Origin: Hyaloscypha bicolor E
Lineage: Eukaryota > Ascomycota > Leotiomycetes > Helotiales > Hyaloscyphaceae
Direction of reading: 5' to 3'
Length of the DNA: 64,000 bases
Assembly: GCF_002865645.1 (NCBI RefSeq)
Contig: NW_020194600.1
Span: 750,047-814,046, forward strand
In this document: positions 34,736 to 48,079 of the stretch, piece after piece
Position numbering within the stretch: the stretch's first letter is position 1
Layout: the number at the start of each line of letters is the position of its first letter
The notes under the pieces: model-generated
The model's database searches: none
What the model was told of the DNA's origin: nothing
What the model saw: the letters and a program-made list of their open reading frames with translations, nothing else
Made by a program: the position numbers and the translations under genes

Positions 34736-37700
34736 TCAATCCTCCCTTCTCAAGTCCCCACCTTTCCAATCAACAGCCTTGAAAATAACATCCTCCCTCC
34801 TCTCCAAATGCAACAAAACCGTGACACCTTGAATACCTAATCCCCTCCTATTTAGCTCAAACAATCTACTCTTCCAAACACAATCATGATTCTCTGAGTC
34901 CGGCGGTGGTACCTCAGTCCGCTTTTCGAGCAGAGAAACAAGAGATTTCTTGCTGCTAAGAACCTCGTCATCGGCTAGCCTGTGTTGCTCCACAGGCTGA
35001 TCATTGACACAGGCTGGACTTGGTACTCGATCGACCAATCTGATTCTCCATGCTTTCTTTCTGACGGTATCCATCGCATCGCTCTTGATACTCCCATCTC
35101 TGTCTCTTTCTCCAGACATCACATTGCGGATCGTCTCTGCTCTGCCCGTTTCTTCAGGCCTGACATTGCGGCTGCCATTGCGGTCAGTTTCCCCGCGTTC
35201 GTGATCGCAGATAAACTCATCTGGGGCATCCTTAGCAACGGTTTCCAATCCATCATCGCCTTCCTTCTGTGTACGTCGCAGCTCCTCTTGGTGTTCCAAG
35301 AGCTTTTGATTCAACAGTGGTACTGGATTCTTCTCTCTGAGCTGAAATAGAGCACTCAACCTTCTGGAAGCTCTTCTTGAGCCAGGCGGAGATACTTGCA
35401 TCTTTGGTGAGGGTCGGGTGCTGGATGGTCTCGAAAGCTTTTCAATGATCGACCTCTGTGAAGGCCGTCTGAGACTCGCCCGCCGCTCTTCATCATGTTC
35501 ATATAGAAAACGAAGCGCAGCCAACGCATCATTACTCCTGCGAAGGTGGCCTGCGGGATAAGGAGCAAGTGGCGGGGAAGCAGGTCTTTCTTTGAAAGAA
35601 GGTGGAGGGTCTCCTCGAGGTTCGACACCAAACACAGTTTCAACAACTTCTCGTCCTATCTCTTTCCATCGCTCAGCTTGAGCAATGCTTGCTTTGCTTT
35701 GCTTCCGGGGGCTGGTCACCCAAGGAGGTGGCGTGGGAGGTTTGGCGAAGTGGTCCACCATGAGAGAAGATCGTTTGGCCCTCGGCATACCAGGCATCTT
35801 AGTAATTGGAGGTTTCTTCGGTGGTTGACCTTGGCGAATAGAATCCTTGGTAGCTTTAGTCGCTGCTATGATGATTTTCTGCTCAGAGGTTTGAGCAGCA
35901 GCCCCAGCAGATTTATATGATGCTAGTATATCGGATGGTTTCATTTCACTCGCAGAGGGTTCCTTCTCAGAGACCACCGACGCCCCTTTTTGGGGGGTGA
36001 GATGGCGATGAGCCATTGCTTGGTGATCAGCGTGCACGCAGCATCGCACATTGTGATGTGTGCTTTTACAAGCTTCACAGTGGCAATCATGAAGACAGTG
36101 CTGACACTCCCCAACAATTCCAGAGGAGACTGGGCTTCCAAGGCGAGAGTGGCCAGTTCGAGGATAGCCATGGCATTCCACGAACTCCAATGCTTCCCGT
36201 TCGCCGAATACCTGAGGGCCCATGGCGGATGACCTCTGGATGGGAGGAGGGCGACCATTTGCTTTAACCCTATGGGAGTGCTTTTCAGTACGATGCTCTT
36301 TGGCGTGAGAGGACTTGGAGTGTGAATGAATTGCTTCTTCAACTCGGCTTGTGTCAGCCGAATAGCCCTTATCTGTATCTTTTTGGACATGGCGATGCCT
36401 CTTCCTCTTGATGCAAGATACTGCGTGTCTATATGGCTGATGGCCGTGATGAGTCGCTCGGCATGTTGAACTACTACATTTGCAACCGTCGGAAGCTGAG
36501 GTAGCCTCCTGTTGCTTTCTCGCCTCCTTCAGCTGATGGTCTTGGGCATTTCGAGAACTAAGATGATCATTCTTGGCTGGACTTTCAATCAGACCCGAAG
36601 ACAGAGACCCCTTCGCAGCGAGTAAGTCAGCGATCATAAATGGCGAGTCCTTCACACGCCTGGGCACCTGTGATCTTGAGAGAAAGGGAATTGCTGATGG
36701 TTCTTCCCGAAAAGTTTGGTCTTGCTTGAGAGTTTGGGACGACTTTTTCAGCAAAGCGAATAAGTCGACAGCTTGCATACCTGGGATTTTGATTGGTAGC
36801 TGTGGTATGTGCAGGGATGGCAGCGGCACCTGCTTCCGCGGTTCAGCTGACTTGAAATTACTTTCATTGATAGCTCGATATGTTGACCGATTCTCCTTTG
36901 AAGTGAGTTTTTCCTTGCTGTGATCTGGTTCTTTGGCGCCCACAACCTCATTTTCACGCGATGCATCACACCTCAGACAGAGTTTGTGACTACATCTGGA
37001 GCAAGCGATGGAAACGCTCGGATTCACACTAGAACAGATGTGGCACTGTGTCCCTCGCCTCATGAGCTTTGGAGCCTCTGACTTATCATAAAATGTCTCT
37101 CTAGAAGCCAGGCCCGCAGGTCTTTCGATGCCAAAGTCCTTGAAAAGATCTCGCACGCTTTGCCGACGGGTCGTAGAGCTTGTAGCATTGGAGGCCTCTG
37201 AGTTGATGGTATCTGCTGGTCTCGATTCGATATTTCGACGGTAGAGGTCGAGATACCTCGCCTCATCGCACCAGCGGGATGTTGAGCTCTCTGCCGTAAA
37301 ACGTGCTTGTTTCCTAGAGATGTTGCTCTCCGTCTGCATATCACTTTCTAGGTCCGTGACATGTCGACCCATGGTTCTAGTCCGATGGCTTCTTGAAAGC
37401 ACTTCCCATGGAGCGACAGCATCGTGCTGTGTCCTCGCTGGCCTGCCATCGGGAAATATTTGGCCATTGATTCCTGGCGACCGAGCGTATTTCGTTCTCT
37501 GACCAGCGATATCATGTTGTTCTTCGTGGGTTACTCTAGGTGTATTTAAGCCAAGAAAGGAATGGCATGCGGTCTCGTTGTGCGGCTCTTCGTCTGGGTT
37601 GGTATTTTGGAGAGCGGGGTTTCCAAAACGATTGTTTATGCGCCGACCAAAACCAATGCGCGAATCCTCGCCTCGTGTGATTGAGATAGGTGGAGGATGA

Positions 37701-37858
37701 GATCGTGGAAGACTTGGGCTCGCAAGTTTCTGAAGAGATTCGATGCGCGACGCAACAGTACCTGGACGTATTGCATCTTGGAGGCTGCTGCGGATCGGGA
37801 CTGGTGTGTCGACGTAGGAAAACCGACCTTTTCCTGGTGATCGCCACTGATAGTTCAT
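34736..37858 (-). CDS. Large Cys-motif protein, function unknown
   Basis: This is one uninterrupted frame of 1040 residues. Most of it is low-complexity, rich in Ser, Arg, Pro and Lys, with His-rich patches near residues 470-530. Two compact Cys/His clusters stand out. One is near residues 273-292 (CHIC, then CSRC and CLRC), which has the spacing of a small zinc ribbon. The other is near 580-615 (CQHCLHDCHCEAC followed by CCVHADH), which may bind zinc or another metal. Around them is disordered sequence, and the C-terminus has charged helices. This resembles a poorly characterised Pezizomycotina-specific protein; no function can be given. The ATG at 37858 is the first in frame; a short upstream exon is possible. 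Long antisense frames over this gene are shadows of its biased composition. Confidence 0.8.
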   Translation of the reverse strand: MNYQWRSPGKGRFSYVDTPVPIRSSLQDAIRPGTVASRIESLQKLASPSLPRSHPPPISITRGEDSRIGFGRRINNRFGNPALQNTNPDEEPHNETACHSFLGLNTPRVTHEEQHDIAGQRTKYARSPGINGQIFPDGRPARTQHDAVAPWEVLSRSHRTRTMGRHVTDLESDMQTESNISRKQARFTAESSTSRWCDEARYLDLYRRNIESRPADTINSEASNATSSTTRRQSVRDLFKDFGIERPAGLASRETFYDKSEAPKLMRRGTQCHICSSVNPSVSIACSRCSHKLCLRCDASRENEVVGAKEPDHSKEKLTSKENRSTYRAINESNFKSAEPRKQVPLPSLHIPQLPIKIPGMQAVDLFALLKKSSQTLKQDQTFREEPSAIPFLSRSQVPRRVKDSPFMIADLLAAKGSLSSGLIESPAKNDHLSSRNAQDHQLKEARKQQEATSASDGCKCSSSTCRATHHGHQPYRHAVSCIKRKRHRHVQKDTDKGYSADTSRVEEAIHSHSKSSHAKEHRTEKHSHRVKANGRPPPIQRSSAMGPQVFGEREALEFVECHGYPRTGHSRLGSPVSSGIVGECQHCLHDCHCEACKSTHHNVRCCVHADHQAMAHRHLTPQKGASVVSEKEPSASEMKPSDILASYKSAGAAAQTSEQKIIIAATKATKDSIRQGQPPKKPPITKMPGMPRAKRSSLMVDHFAKPPTPPPWVTSPRKQSKASIAQAERWKEIGREVVETVFGVEPRGDPPPSFKERPASPPLAPYPAGHLRRSNDALAALRFLYEHDEERRASLRRPSQRSIIEKLSRPSSTRPSPKMQVSPPGSRRASRRLSALFQLREKNPVPLLNQKLLEHQEELRRTQKEGDDGLETVAKDAPDEFICDHERGETDRNGSRNVRPEETGRAETIRNVMSGERDRDGSIKSDAMDTVRKKAWRIRLVDRVPSPACVNDQPVEQHRLADDEVLSSKKSLVSLLEKRTEVPPPDSENHDCVWKSRLFELNRRGLGIQGVTVLLHLERREDVIFKAVDWKGGDLRRED

Positions 37859-38236
37859 AGCCGGATGTGCTTGATCTGGGTGAGTCGAGACATCGAGTCT
37901 TACTTGTCAAGCTTCCAAAAATTATGTAAGAATACCTAGGACCAGAATGTCCTTTAATGAATAGAAGAAGCAAACAAGTCACCGAGCAGCTTTACTCGAT
38001 GTAAGCTTGTGTTAATTGAAAGAGGGTTGCGAAGAAATTGATGAGGGTGCTTGTTCTCGTTCCTCGGGAGCCCAAAACCCTAAAAACAAAAGGGGAAGGG
38101 ACGACCAGCAACGAATTACAGCAAATCAAGACTCGTGCAAGCAAATATTCCACGGGATGCATTTCAAGGAACAATGATGTACATAGTCGCTACCTCTATA
38201 ATTCTCTCCTCCTTCCCCAGAACCGAAGTTTCATCT
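37859..38236. other. Intergenic between two minus-strand genes
   Basis: This holds the leader and promoter of the large Cys-motif gene and the 3' region of the ATP synthase gene. No gene is supported. Confidence 0.4.
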
Positions 38237-39020
38237 TTACTTGAGAGCAGCTTGCAAGCTCTCCAAAACCTGGCATAACGTTAGTTGGTGCCACACAGTA
38301 CAGACAATTTTACATACCTCAAGTTCAATCTTCGCCTCAGCAATGTCTTGCTCGCTTCCACTTCCACCTGCGATCTTTTGTGCCTCCGAGATCTGTGATC
38401 GAACAGCGTCTATGCTGAAGTCTTCCAATGGGTATCCCTCAACAGCGTTGATGCTCAATTCCGAGTTTGGTTGGACAATCGCAAAGCCTCCAGAGACTAT
38501 AGATGATACATTAGCCATTCGTTCGTGTCAATTGATCTGGCATGCTTACGGAAGAACTGCTTGCTTCCACCACTCTCCTCAATAACTTCAATGAGTCCCG
38601 GCTTCAGCTGCTCAATGGAAGCAACGTGGTTTGCGAGCACACCCATTTCGCCGGATTCCGCGGGAATGTTGACCTGGACAACATCTTGTGACTTGTAGAC
38701 TGACTGTTGACTTGTGGTCAGTTCCGAATCAACAACCTCTCCTCCTTTCCCACGCATCGTTCGACCAGCCCTTCCCAATTCAATCGATTCCCAACTTCAA
38801 ACCATATATTCGCATGCAGTCCCGGACCAATTTCGACATACCTGATGGGGCAGAGCCAAGCTCAGCTTGATCTGGAGGATGTTAGCTGTGGCCGCAAAAT
38901 CTGTCCAAGAATACCGACCTTATCCGAAACTGCCTCAGCATATCCTCTGCGTTGAAGAGGGGCCCTGACAGCCGTAGGGCGTACTCGCAGAGCTGTGCGA
39001 GCGATACGGAGAGAGTTCAT
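38237..39020 (-). CDS. ATP16: ATP synthase F1 subunit delta, mitochondrial
   Basis: Minus-strand exons 39020-38919, 38871-38842, 38703-38550, 38496-38318 and 38269-38237 give 165 residues, the usual size. The Arg-rich, acid-free start (MNSLRIARTALRVRP) ending near RRGYAEA is a mitochondrial targeting peptide. The mature part shows the delta (bacterial epsilon) beta-sandwich with LALPHQSVYKSQDVVQVNIP and GEMGVLANHV, then SGGFAIVQPNSELSINAVEG, and the C-terminal helical hairpin. The subunit forms the rotor central stalk with gamma and epsilon. Exon 2 is only 30 nt and exon 5 only 33 nt; both are required to restore the conserved LPHQ and the C-terminal helix. Several introns carry clear GTATGT or GTAAGC donors. 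Confidence 0.92.
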
Positions 39021-42000
39021 GATGTCCAATTGGTAGATGTTGAGTCGTTGAGGAGCTGGACAGCTTGAGCTTCCGATGAGGTTCAATCGCTCGGCTCCCA
39101 TTTTGAAATTAGCGCGGTTATCACGTGACTCATTCCTAAAACGTAAAATGGAACACAGGTGCTCCAAACCTCCTTTGGCATCCACCGTGTTATAAAGTCG
39201 ATCAGTTCCTTCCTTTCATAAAGCTATTAAATCATACCCGTTCCATAAAAATATTCTCATGATTCTGCCCATGAATCTCGTTGAAGACGTACCACGCGAA
39301 GCAAGGGAAGTGAACATCTTCACAACAGTGGGAGAAGTGCCCAAAGCTGCAGCTATTTCTGTTCCTCGTACTCTCTACGACGACTCCATAAGTGAGATGC
39401 TTCTCGAGTTTTGCTGTGGTCAGAAATCAATAGCCTCAATTTATGTGCTTTCGATTCGAGGAGTATCTCAATCCAAACGGCTCACTAGGAATAGAAAAGG
39501 CACACCCAATTTCAATGTACCCAGTCAAAGTTGGACATTGCAAATGCTTCTCCTCTAAATGTACATCTGAATTATAGTGCGTTCGAAAACTGGTCCCCTT
39601 AAATATCTCGAATTATCCAGCATATCAGAATCATATCGCAGATGAATGTCCAACTTGAGGTGGAACATTGGAAATTAGGGCCATTTTTTTTCGTCCACCG
39701 CTGGGGGGGCTTCTCAGTGCTCCCTCCTCCATGGCAAGCCCAACCTCATCACTGGTTTTCAGCACACCTAAAACCTCTCCCCACCCTGTTTCAATTATAA
39801 CCCTTACCTTATGAGGCTTGCTCCCAGCCTCCGAGCGTATTGACCGATTCTGTCGCTACAACATCTATTTCAAGAACACCGGGTAGATTGGTCAGGAATC
39901 GATACATCAACTTCCAGACCACAGCAGTCCTGAGGGTCTGTTGAATTTATGGCTTCTCGTGTGAATAATCAACTTGCTCGTCTCTATCTTTCCCCGAAGA
40001 TATATTACGTGCTTTACTAATCAAGAAGAGGGTATGAAGTGCCGCTAGTCAGTAGTACTTGTTCTGCCCGTTCTTCCTCATCTCTTGTACTCGGTCGAGA
40101 TGGACTCCTGCGTTCTCATTCTTCGCTGTTCTCTCCATTGAATTATGCTCCCGCATTGAAGCACCTATTATTGCGGACTGCTTGTGGGGACTTCTGCGAG
40201 ATTACCTTCAACGAGGTTGGGCATAATTTTATGGAAGTCCCAGCTGAGGGATAAGGGAGGGACAAACAACGAGAACAGAAAGAAGAGGGGGCTCATCGCC
40301 TGATGCTATCAGCCAGTCCCAATCTTTAATGTTGCGGGACCACACAGTGCATGTGTGTGGACCTGGGAGTCTTGGTCCAAGATGAGTGCGTGGTGCCTTG
40401 CCTCGCACCGAACAAATAAAGCGGCACTGAATTTTCACTATCCCAACTCGTAGTCGGACATTTGTCTAGACTACTAGAGGAATCAGATTTTCTCTATTTC
40501 AGTATCTCGGAGACAGGAGGAGAGGGATACTTTGAATGTCCTACAACTCGATGGAATATCCACATGGAAAGTGTCTTAAATGATCCGGCTTGTCTTGGGA
40601 CATTGTCGACTCAGACGGAAACAGCTATCGATGAAAGGAAGTGTTTGGGAGAAACACCTGCAGGTGTGACAGAGATTTCGCTCCACCTGAAGGAGACGTA
40701 GTCGAACATCAATAGCTTCATCGACGTCATTTGCCCTCCGATCCCCGTACAAGATCCTTTCATCCTCTCACCAATGGAAAATCTTTTCTTAGCCGCAGCT
40801 TGCGAGTGAAACCATCGGCCGAGAGGAACCGAGGAGGCTTTCCGACTAAGTGCGAAAACGGTATCCCGAAGAATGGCCGGGAATCTGCAGTATGAGGGAT
40901 TAACCTCCACCAACCACTTTAGGCTCCATGCAAGTATGCAGGTCAACCATGTCAAATTTGTCCACCGGTGCAAGTGTACATTTTGTCATGCAGGGAGTTC
41001 CGAGGCATGAGACGCTGCGCTCTCTCTCTCTGGTAGGTGCTACCGGCTAGACGCGCCGAGGGATCGATGGACGGAGAAGACGTCCAACATCATCATCTGG
41101 AGATTCTGATTGTGGTTTGCGTGCACAAAGATCGTTTTCACCGCCCATCTCCGGTCCCAGGGAACTAATTACTGTGTGTCAGCTTCATCCTTCATCCGAC
41201 CACTACGGATGAGTTGCAGTATCATGAGGATCACTGGAGCTAACATTTCACCGCCTCCAAGTCCAACTTTTGCTAGGACCGACCTGGTGAATGAGAGTCA
41301 TGAGTGCCACAACACCATCTCCTGAAAGATAGGAAGAAGGCCGATTATTCGATGCATCCGAAATAGAGGAGCGTCTGAAAAGCCCCTAACTCTGCAACAG
41401 CTGAGCGCAAACACGCACTTGCAGCTCTTTCGACTTGACGTGTCGCAAGTACGGTACCCCACAATTTGAACCCCTCCTCTGCTTGGAAGTAAATTTACTT
41501 TTTGGCGGTCAGCATGGATTATTAATTCGCAATTTGCAGCCATGCTATTGGCCGGAGAAAGGAAGATCGTGCGGCTTCGGCGGGGCCCGTCCATGCGCAA
41601 GGAGGCTGCGAGAGGACCAAAAGATCGGAGAGAAGACGCGGGCGGAGCTTTCGTTCTTCGAGCAACGGCAGCACGGGTCATTGCAGCTTGCAGCTTCGAG
41701 GTGCAGCATTTGTTGCATCATTGCATGGGAGATTGATCGAAGCTTTTCGACCCCTTTTCAGCATTCCGGGCTGTTGAGTCGTGATGGTGCGCGTTCGCTG
41801 CCGGCCAGGGCGTACGCCGGACGGAGTATAAAAACAAACCCCCACGTCCTCGAAACCATGTTTGACGGACCCCACCTTGGCTTTCGGGGAGGTGTCTGGG
41901 ATGGTTGAGTCGTAATGGAATGATGTGCTCCCACCGGGAAATCAGACTCGAGGGTCCCGCGAGCAAATTGGTCTGACAGACAGGAAAAGAGCTGAAAGGG

Positions 42001-43152
42001 CGGCAGTTCTGCTGGGTGGTGGAAGTACTGTAGAAAGGAAACAAGGAACGAACGAACGATCAATGATGATTACAGTATAAATGAGCTACTATATGTATGA
42101 CAATGACGTCCAGAAATTTGCAGAGACGGATCCGTTTCGATGATGTGTGGAAGAGATTGGAGAGTTAAAGCCGGAGATTTCTTCGGCGCCTCCTCTGCCG
42201 CATTCAGAACTCGAGTGGGAAACAATCGACACTATTTTGGTCAGAGACTCAGACAGAGCAGGCCGTGGAGGTTTGATGAGCAGGCCCCTCTGTTGGCGCG
42301 CCATTCTTGCTTTCGGCAAAGAGGAGGGCAGGAGGACTGGCAGGAGGTCGGCAGGAGGCCACCAGCAGCGCGGCCCACACCACATCAGTGTCACCACTCA
42401 CTCACCCAGTTTTCGCGCGCTGTACGCACGCACGCCCGCCCGCCCGCACGCACACCAGGTTCGCTCGATCGCTCACGCCGCTGGAGGATGCGCCAGCCCT
42501 GCCTGCTCCACCACGTCGTTAGCCGCTGCTTGAATCTTTAAGCAAGTCTTTTCCGCCGTTTTCGCACCCGCACCCGCACGCTCTTGCACTTGCACTGGCA
42601 CTGGCACTCTTCTCTGCGTCCCAATTCCACAACACTAACGACAAATCCTTTGTTGCTTTTTGGTCAACAACAGCCTGTTTGTTGACTTGAGCCGGCCTTG
42701 GCTCATTCTCGTTCTCCGTCTCACACAGCCAAGCCAAGCCAAGCCAAGCGCAGCCAAGCGCTCTTGCCGTCAGAGAAATCCTCTCTACCGCCACCATTTG
42801 TCAGGCGCGAGCCGATCCTCACCTGGCGACGACAACCCGATAACCACCGACATTTTGCTTCAACTTTCATTCCTCGAAACAAACCTCTTGTCCGTTTTGC
42901 TTCCCGCGAAGTCACTTGGATTGCTCCTTCACAGCAAAGATGGCCGTTCGATTATAGCACCACGCCCACCGCCCACGGTGCCCAGGGACGCCATAGAGTC
43001 TCCGAGACTCTCGGTTACACAACAAGATTTCGATCTTCCTCTTGGCTATTGCCACTTACGACGAGCCCGAAAAGCTTTCAATTTACCCTCGAGAGTAGAC
43101 GCTCAATTGCCCTGCGTCGGCTGCTCTCGCCCTTTACCTTTTAATATTCACC
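39021..43152. other. 4 kb interval without a supported gene
   Basis: Frames up to about 190 codons occur but lack motifs and overlap on both strands. From about 41.5 kb the region becomes GC-rich with simple repeats. It ends in a CT-rich leader of the DUF2457 gene (about 42560-43150) that contains upstream ATGs. Two 12-nt inverted matches (AAGTTGGACATT near 39530 and its complement near 39645) are noted. A non-coding RNA or a long 5' UTR could be here. Confidence 0.4.
42421..42455. repeat. Short CGCACGCC-type simple repeat
   Basis: A run of alternating ACGC, GCCC and GCAC units marks the GC-rich upstream region. A second simple repeat of AGCCA units follows at about 42728-42760. Confidence 0.5.
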
Positions 43153-45453
43153 ATGAACCGCCATCGCGATCAGAACATCGAGATGGGAATACAAAACTTC
43201 TTTGCCTGGCGCGCTCAGCCAGCTGCCAATGAACCTGCGATTACGGATGACGAGATTCCAGCAGACGTCGACGAGCCACCGGATCGTCGCGCTCCTCGAG
43301 AGCAATCACTATCAGGATTTCACAAATCCGCCGTTCGACTACAAGGCGAGCGAAACAAATCCCTCCTCACAAAGGCCTTCCAGAAGAACCCTGAGATGGA
43401 AGCCACCAAACCCGGAATGCAGGTCAGCACCGACCTAACTCGTCGACGTTCGATGATGAGCAATGCCAGTCTTGCCTCGACAGCTGAGCTTACGAGCGAT
43501 GGTGGTCTGACCAGTCCTGCGCGCACCAACACACCGAGCCCTCCGTTCCCGAATACTACCTACACCAGTTTCGCACCTTATTCCTTGGCAACGAACTCTA
43601 TACCCCCGCCAACGGCTATAATCGCCAGTCACAATGTCCCAGAGATTGCCGGTACTTCTCCCACTAAGCCTGTTGAGGAAGCACCCAAGAGGCGGACCAT
43701 CTCTTTCATGTGTGATGCAAAGAAGGACGCGAAGCCAAAGGCGACACTCGCAGCTGTGCCAGAGCCTCTACCTGCGACGACCAACACGGAAGCTCCACGC
43801 CGGAGATGTACATTTGCCTGCGCTCTTCCCAAGCCTTCGGACAAGTCAATCAAGACCCTACCAAAAACCAATCTGGAATCAAAACCGTCAGAGATTCAGA
43901 AGCGTGTTACGCCTGAATCCCCATCCATCTCAAAGAAATCTCCCCGCGTACCCACCCCCTCACGTCCGCATCGTGACTCGTCGTCCACAGTTCGACATGT
44001 CTCACCAGTTGCTATTCGAGCCAAGCCGAAATATATCTCTACTGATGAGGATACCCTTGAAGCATCAGAAGCTACTCGATTCAATGAATTTGCAAGCGAA
44101 AAGATACACGAGGACGAGTGGATTCGCAAGGACGCAGAAGTCCAAAAAGCGAAGTTGACTATCAACGACACTTTGGAGAAAGAGAACCGAATTCGAAGGC
44201 TGGGTAACGAGGCCGAGGAGGAGGCATTGGAGGACGAGGAAGATGACGATGAGGATGGCAATATGTCAGATGACGAAGGCGATTCGGACTCCCAAGAGGA
44301 ACTGGAAGATGTCGACGACATTGCCCAAGGATCCGACTTTGAAGCCTCAGACGGAAATGAGACAGATAATGAAGCTGGCTTTGCTGAATCAGATGACGAG
44401 AGTGACGCCGAGGGAGATTTCGCATTCTGGACTCCCGGGAAGAAAATTCGCAACCGAGCCATTGGCGAAGCCAGCACTTATAGAGCATCTGCTCACAGGG
44501 CTGCATCAGCTTCATCCATAGATTCGCTGAATCATATGGAGCCGCCGAGAGAGGAGAGACGACTGCGGCGCCGCCCAATCAAGATTCGTCCTGGCACCCC
44601 TGATCTTCCGGATAGTACCGACTTCGTCTGTGGTACTCTTGACGAAGACCGTCCTCTCGAGGTTGCCTATGTCTCCTGCATGGAGGCCAGGAAAAACGCC
44701 AAGCACAAGCAAACACCGCAAGATATTGACCCCAGCTTTCCAACCTCGGACCCCGAAGACGAGGAGGACGAACGTGATCAGGTTGAAGCTGCCCACGACA
44801 GTGATGAGCATGTCTGGCTTCATGGCAAGTTCGAGGAGTCAGACGAAGAGCCACATCAAGGTCGCCGTCGTTCTATCGCAACTCATCGCAAATCACCTGG
44901 CCATTCTCCAAGAAGACTTCATTCGCCCCCTCCACCAAGGAGAATGCACTCTCCTCCCCCGCCAAAGCAACGGCTTCGCTCACCTCCACCTCGCAAGCTT
45001 TTCGGTCACTCTCCAAGACGTATGTATTCTCCTCCACCAGCGAGAACCATCCGCTCCCCACCTGGCTCGCCGACAACCCAGGGAGTCAGCCATGCTATTG
45101 CCTTTGCGCCGCTAGGGTCCCGACCAGGTCTCACTCACACAAAGTCTCTACCCCGCACCCCCAATGCCTTTTGCCGCCAATATCAAGCCTCCCGTCTCGA
45201 TGCTGCCACAGGCAATGGTCTCGACGACAATGATGGTCCCACTCGCGGTGCTATCGACATCGTCAAGGGCCTCGAGCAGAAGCGTCAACGCCGCAAGGAG
45301 AAATTCTATCAAAAGCATTGCAATCGCAAAAACAAGCAGGGGGAGCGTCCAAAACCTCAACCTGGCAAAGGAGCCGAGCGAATGCGGGAGCTTGGCTTGC
45401 TGATGGCCGGCAAGACCATCGGAGCACAAGACCCATACATGATGTCTGCCTAG
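43153..45453 (+). CDS. DUF2457 family acidic protein
   Basis: This is a single-exon gene of 766 residues. The first 300 residues are Ser/Pro/Thr-rich and carry two short conserved boxes, RRTISFMCD and RRRCTFAC. A core from about 305 (ARFNEFASEKIHEDEW pattern, then DTLEKENRIRRLGNEAEEEA) leads into a long Asp/Glu-rich stretch (about 355-425) that ends at DFAFWTPGKK. This arrangement is typical of the fungal DUF2457 family. The C-terminal third has repeated HSPPPPRRMHSPPPP-type Pro/Arg tracts and a basic end (KQRRKEKFYQKHCNRKNKQG). The function is unknown; the acidic core followed by basic tails suggests a nuclear chromatin or RNA-associated protein. The start has a good context (ACCATGA). Confidence 0.85.
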   Translation: MNRHRDQNIEMGIQNFFAWRAQPAANEPAITDDEIPADVDEPPDRRAPREQSLSGFHKSAVRLQGERNKSLLTKAFQKNPEMEATKPGMQVSTDLTRRRSMMSNASLASTAELTSDGGLTSPARTNTPSPPFPNTTYTSFAPYSLATNSIPPPTAIIASHNVPEIAGTSPTKPVEEAPKRRTISFMCDAKKDAKPKATLAAVPEPLPATTNTEAPRRRCTFACALPKPSDKSIKTLPKTNLESKPSEIQKRVTPESPSISKKSPRVPTPSRPHRDSSSTVRHVSPVAIRAKPKYISTDEDTLEASEATRFNEFASEKIHEDEWIRKDAEVQKAKLTINDTLEKENRIRRLGNEAEEEALEDEEDDDEDGNMSDDEGDSDSQEELEDVDDIAQGSDFEASDGNETDNEAGFAESDDESDAEGDFAFWTPGKKIRNRAIGEASTYRASAHRAASASSIDSLNHMEPPREERRLRRRPIKIRPGTPDLPDSTDFVCGTLDEDRPLEVAYVSCMEARKNAKHKQTPQDIDPSFPTSDPEDEEDERDQVEAAHDSDEHVWLHGKFEESDEEPHQGRRRSIATHRKSPGHSPRRLHSPPPPRRMHSPPPPKQRLRSPPPRKLFGHSPRRMYSPPPARTIRSPPGSPTTQGVSHAIAFAPLGSRPGLTHTKSLPRTPNAFCRQYQASRLDAATGNGLDDNDGPTRGAIDIVKGLEQKRQRRKEKFYQKHCNRKNKQGERPKPQPGKGAERMRELGLLMAGKTIGAQDPYMMSA

Positions 45454-47382
<1,929 letters not shown>

Positions 47383-48079
47383 ATAGGAGGCTATAGAGAG
47401 AAGGCCAGGGCTGATGAGAGGGGGAGAACGTTATGATTGGCGTTTACACAGGTCTTTTTCCGTGCCTCGGTTTTGAAGACTTTGCCATTCCGAGTCATTT
47501 GGACCTGCCAGCATGTTTGTACCCAGCATAGTATTGCGATCAAGAAACATTTCTCTACTAGATTCTTCTTGAGGCTGATATCGCCAGCCCATTTCCATTT
47601 GGGCTGAGTGAGGCTTGAACCCGCCCTGCTTATTTCGGACCCATGTCCGAGCCAGCCCTCCCCATACTTTGACCCCACCATTTCTAGCAGGAACACTCTC
47701 CTACGTAAGATACCTGATCAAGATTAAAGAGTGAAGGAATGTTCAAGCTCTCTTAAACTATACCTCCCCAACAAATAATTCAAACTGTTGCCCCTTTGAA
47801 ATTCGCCGCGCCAAGGCACCAGATACGTCATCTGATTGTGGGAGGCCGAGCCTCGCTCCATCTGAAGTTACATTCCCAACAAAGTACCTTTCTCAAACCT
47901 AAACACCTCAAGAAGCAACCACTTCAGTCCAAACTCAATTCATAACTCCTCTTCAGGCTCTCAGCTAGGACACGATGCTCACCTCTTCCAAATTAAAACA
48001 CACGCCGAATTTGCCAACCTAGCTCTACTCACACCGCAACTCCATTCCAAACACAAAGAAGTACGGACCGAATGAGGAG
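47383..48079. other. Intergenic
   Basis: This contains the 3' region of SAR1 and the promoter of the patatin-like gene, with CTC-rich stretches before the ATG. No further gene is supported. Confidence 0.45.

Noticed and set aside
35546..36390. Long frames on both strands over the large Cys-motif gene
   Set aside because: They are shadows of the biased composition of the 1040-codon frame, without splice sites or motifs of their own.
40611..40973. 120-codon minus-strand frame
   Set aside because: It shows no recognised motif, poor start context and no supporting intron signals. It could be chance.
42660..43232. Open frames of 148-190 codons overlapping the start of the DUF2457 gene
   Set aside because: They lie in the biased leader, lack motifs and overlap the well supported start at 43153 in other frames.
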